A stretch of DNA of 6,897 nucleotides from UBA668 sp038328705 (GTDB lineage Bacteria; Actinomycetota; Acidimicrobiia; Acidimicrobiales; Ilumatobacteraceae): NCBI GenBank assembly GCA_038328705.1, contig JBBQMG010000178.1:1-6897 (forward strand), in the 5' to 3' direction. Under the pieces are notes generated by a model, which worked only from the letters and a program-made list of their open reading frames with translations, did not search any database and was not told where the DNA came from. Both the position numbers and the translations under genes were made by a program. Shown in pieces: positions 4,462 to 6,897 of the stretch. Each line of letters begins with the position of its first letter. Within the stretch, counting starts at the first letter, position 1.

Positions 4462-5880
4462 ATGGGCCGTAGCTACGTCGTGCACACCTTCGGGTGTCAG
4501 ATGAACGAACACGACTCTGAGCGCATCTCGGGTTTGCTTGATGCTGATGGCCTCACCGCTGTCACTGATCAGGATGACGCAGATGTTGTCGTGCTCAATA
4601 CCTGCTGCATTCGTGAGAACGCCGACAACAAGCTATACGGCACGCTTGGCTGGCTGCGTACGTGGAAGAACGAGCGCGAGGGTCGCCAGATCGTGGTCTC
4701 GGGCTGCTTGGCTCAGAAGGACCGTGACCTCGTTGCCACCAAGGCGCCCTGGGTCGATGTCGTGATGGGTACGCACAACGTGCACCGTGCTGCAGAATTG
4801 GTGCAGCAGTCGCAAGAGTTCGGTCAGATCACCGAGATTCTCGACGCTGCAGTACTCGACGATCACGCCATGTTCCCCAGTGCGTTGCCCGCTCGACGCG
4901 ATACCGGTTACAACGCGTGGGTCACCATCCAGATCGGCTGCGACAACAACTGTGCGTTCTGCATCGTGCCCGCGGTTCGGGGCGTGGAGATCAGCCGCCC
5001 GTTCGACGACATCGTCGCCGAGGTGCAGGCGCTGGTCGCCGACGGCGTCACAGAGGTGACGCTGCTCGGCCAGAACGTCAACAGCTACGGCCGCGACATC
5101 CAAGTGGCGGCGCGCCAGGGCGGCGACGCTGAGGCGCGTCTGCGGCCGCTGTTCGCCGACCTGCTCACCGCCGTCGGCTCCGTGCCCGGGTTGCGACGCA
5201 TGCGCTTCACCAGTCCGCACCCCAAGGACATGCGGCCCGATACGTTCGCCGCCATGGCCGGCAGCGCCACCATGTGCGAGCACCTCCACTATCCGCTGCA
5301 GTCCGGTAGTGACCGGGTGCTGGCATTGATGCATCGCGGCTACACCGCCGAGCGCTACCTAGAACGACTCGAGCAGGCGCGTCTGGCAGTTCCCGACTTG
5401 GCGGTCAGTACCGACATCATCGTCGGCTTCCCCGGCGAGACCGAGGCCGACCTGCAACGCACCCTGGAAGTGGCAGCCGCCGCCGAATACGACTACGCCT
5501 ACACCTTCGTGTTCTCCCCACGCGTCGGCACCGAGGCAGCTGAGATGGTCGACCAGTTCGTGGACCCGGTGGTGGTGGCCGAGCGCTTCCAGCGCCTGAG
5601 GGTCGTCGTCGAACACAGTGCCCTTTTGAAGCATCAGGCGCGCATCGGCCGCCTCGAGGAAGTCGTCGTCGAAGGGCCGAGCAAGAAGGACCCTTCGGTT
5701 GTTTCGGGTCGCACTCGGCAGAACAAACTCGTCCATTTCACGCCCACCCAACCGATGCGCACCGGCTCGTACGCATTGGTGGAGATCACCTCGGCGGCCC
5801 CGCATCACCTGATGGGCCAGTTCGTCGAATTGGTGGCCGAGCCGGCGCACAAGCGCCGCATTGCCGTGACAGCAGGGTGA
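4462..5880 (+). CDS. miaB: tRNA-2-methylthio-N6-dimethylallyladenosine synthase (MiaB)
   Basis: A 472-residue radical-SAM methylthiotransferase. It adds a methylthio group to i6A37 of tRNAs reading UNN codons, giving ms2i6A, using S-adenosylmethionine and two [4Fe-4S] clusters. Domains in order are an N-terminal UPF0004/MTTase domain with the three conserved cluster cysteines C12 (FGCQMN), C48 (NTCCIREN) and C82 (SGCLAQ); a radical-SAM barrel with CxxxCxxC at C160, C164 and C167 (IGCDNNCAFCIVP) and VGFPGET at 321-327; and a C-terminal TRAM domain (about 392-455). NVNSYG at 205-210 is typical of MiaB. The ATG at 4462 gives the normal N-terminus; no Shine-Dalgarno precedes it, so the mRNA may be leaderless. 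The stop overlaps the miaA start. The enzyme acts on the product of MiaA, encoded next. Confidence 0.96.
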   Translation: MGRSYVVHTFGCQMNEHDSERISGLLDADGLTAVTDQDDADVVVLNTCCIRENADNKLYGTLGWLRTWKNEREGRQIVVSGCLAQKDRDLVATKAPWVDVVMGTHNVHRAAELVQQSQEFGQITEILDAAVLDDHAMFPSALPARRDTGYNAWVTIQIGCDNNCAFCIVPAVRGVEISRPFDDIVAEVQALVADGVTEVTLLGQNVNSYGRDIQVAARQGGDAEARLRPLFADLLTAVGSVPGLRRMRFTSPHPKDMRPDTFAAMAGSATMCEHLHYPLQSGSDRVLALMHRGYTAERYLERLEQARLAVPDLAVSTDIIVGFPGETEADLQRTLEVAAAAEYDYAYTFVFSPRVGTEAAEMVDQFVDPVVVAERFQRLRVVVEHSALLKHQARIGRLEEVVVEGPSKKDPSVVSGRTRQNKLVHFTPTQPMRTGSYALVEITSAAPHHLMGQFVELVAEPAHKRRIAVTAG

Positions 5881-6797
5881 GCAGCGCTTCAGCTCGGCCG
5901 CTCGTCATCCTCGGCCCCACGGCCTCTGGCAAGAGCGACGTTGCAATGGCCTATGCCGCCGCCCATCCGGGCGCCGAGATCGTCGCCGTCGATGCCATGC
6001 AGGTGTATCGGCGCATGAACATCGGTACCGCTAAGCCGGCCACTGCGGATCAATCCGCGGTGCCGCATCATGGCATCGACCTTGCCGAACCAAGCGACGA
6101 CTTCGCCGTCACCGACTTCGAGCGCGCGGCCAGCGCCGCGCTGGCGGACATGGCAACGCGTCGGGTGCGACCAGTGTTGGTAGCCGGCACGGGTCTCTAT
6201 CTGCGTGCTCTCACGGACCCGATGGAGATTCCAGGCCGATGGCCAGCGGTGCGCGCAGCGCTGGAAGAGCGGGTGGCTCTCGATGGCAGCACCGTGTTGC
6301 ACCAGGAACTGACCGGGCTGGACCCTGTTGCGGCCGGCCGGATGGAGCCGAGTAACGAACGCCGAGTTGTGCGCGCACTGGAGGTGACGCTGGGCAGCGG
6401 GCGGCCGTTCAGTTCGTTCGGTCCCGGGTTGGATCAATATCCGCCAGTCGACTTCGAGCAGGTGGGGTTGCAGTGGCCTCGCGATGTGCTGACCGCTCGG
6501 ATTGCCGAGCGAGTCCACCGGATGATGGCCGCCGGGCTGCTCGCCGAGGTGGAGCAACTCCTGGCCGAACCGTTGCCGCTCTCGCGCTCGGCTCGTCAAG
6601 CGCTCGGTTACAAGGAACTGATCGCGCACCTGGAAGGAGGAGCATCATTGGACGGGGCAGTGGCGTCGGTGGTCCTGCGCACTCGGCAGTTCGCCGTCCG
6701 TCAGGAGCGATGGTTCCGCCGTGACCCTCGCATACGCTGGGTGCACATCGAACACGACCCCGTCGCCGAGGTCCTGGCAGTTCTGCAGCAGACATGA
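5877..6797 (+). CDS. miaA: tRNA dimethylallyltransferase (MiaA)
   Basis: A 306-residue MiaA that transfers the dimethylallyl group of DMAPP to N6 of A37 in tRNAs reading UNN codons, forming i6A, the substrate of MiaB. The P-loop GPTASGKS is at 13-20. DAMQVYRRMNIGTAKP at 39-54 (Asp39 is the likely catalytic base; DSMQVY is more usual) and AGTGLYLRAL near 103-112 are clear, as are SNERRVVRALEV near 159-170, LGYKEL near 245-250 and RTRQFAVRQERWF in the C-terminal part. The GTG start overlaps the miaB stop as GTGA, with AGCAGG directly before it but too close for a normal Shine-Dalgarno. Translation is therefore probably coupled to miaB. The stop likewise overlaps the dapF start as ATGA. Confidence 0.96.
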   Translation: MSSASARPLVILGPTASGKSDVAMAYAAAHPGAEIVAVDAMQVYRRMNIGTAKPATADQSAVPHHGIDLAEPSDDFAVTDFERAASAALADMATRRVRPVLVAGTGLYLRALTDPMEIPGRWPAVRAALEERVALDGSTVLHQELTGLDPVAAGRMEPSNERRVVRALEVTLGSGRPFSSFGPGLDQYPPVDFEQVGLQWPRDVLTARIAERVHRMMAAGLLAEVEQLLAEPLPLSRSARQALGYKELIAHLEGGASLDGAVASVVLRTRQFAVRQERWFRRDPRIRWVHIEHDPVAEVLAVLQQT

Positions 6798-6897
6798 CTC
6801 AGCTCACCCTCACCAAACACCACGGGCTCGGGAACGACTTCCTGGTCGTCTTCCACCCTGGCATCGCCGATCTGCCCGCGCTTGCCCGCCAGCTGTG
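6794..6897 (+). CDS. dapF: Diaminopimelate epimerase (DapF), N-terminus only
   Basis: Only the first 34 codons are in the window; the gene runs off the right edge. MTQLTLTKHHGLGNDFLVVF carries the characteristic N-terminal K-H-GLGNDF-V motif of DapF, which converts LL- to meso-diaminopimelate for peptidoglycan and lysine synthesis. The catalytic cysteines lie beyond the edge. The ATG overlaps the miaA stop (ATGA) and no Shine-Dalgarno is evident, so translational coupling is likely. The miaB-miaA-dapF order is common in actinobacteria, which supports the call. Confidence 0.9.
   Translation, partial: MTQLTLTKHHGLGNDFLVVFHPGIADLPALARQL

Noticed and set aside
3264..4463. 399-codon open frame antisense to recA
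   Set aside because: It is a typical long reverse-frame shadow of a GC-rich conserved gene, with Asp, Gly, Leu, Val and His-rich low-complexity composition and no motifs.
4633..5334. Long antisense frame within miaB, and similar ones in miaA (5889-6629)
   Set aside because: These are mirror frames of conserved coding sequence with no independent support.

Overview
The window is GC-rich bacterial chromosome with housekeeping content and no mobile elements, CRISPR arrays or phage genes. The RecA, MiaB and MiaA sequences, a Gram-positive/actinobacterial type SOS box (CGAAC-N4-GTTCG) before recA, GTG starts, apparently leaderless genes and terminator-like hairpins without U-tracts all point to an actinobacterium. 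The overall look of RecA and the presence of a DUF983 gene make me favour the class Acidimicrobiia, but that is recognition by eye, not a computed placement.

Layout. At the left edge two tRNA genes lie on the minus strand: a tRNA-Lys(CTT) cut by the window start and a complete tRNA-His(GTG), with a strong hairpin between them. A plus-strand class III (HemL-like) aminotransferase follows (346-1719), with a clear Shine-Dalgarno and an inverted repeat upstream. It converges on a minus-strand four-helix membrane protein of unknown function (1774-2613). That gene is divergent from a small DUF983 zinc-ribbon membrane protein (2635-3069). The 21 bp between the two start codons hold a nearly symmetrical -10 element usable in both directions and a 16-bp ATACC...GGTAT pseudo-palindrome resembling CsoR/RcnR-family operators.

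The right half is a conserved stretch: recA (3309-4361), miaB (4462-5880), miaA (5877-6797) and the start of dapF (6794 to the edge). The recA promoter can be read directly: a -35 on the stop codon of the DUF983 gene, a perfect LexA box in the 17-bp spacer and a TACACT -10, followed by a roughly 200-nt leader. That leader contains a weaker second LexA-like site and a possible second promoter. A hairpin of about 18 bp begins right after the recA stop and separates it from miaB. No recX lies between recA and miaB, although it often does in other actinobacteria. miaB, miaA and dapF overlap by 4 bp at each junction and look translationally coupled. MiaA and MiaB catalyse consecutive steps (i6A then ms2i6A at tRNA position 37), while DapF makes meso-diaminopimelate for peptidoglycan and lysine.

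I did not find a clearly new multi-gene system. The most distinctive signals are regulatory: the compact divergent promoter at 2605-2640 and the architecture around the recA promoter and leader.
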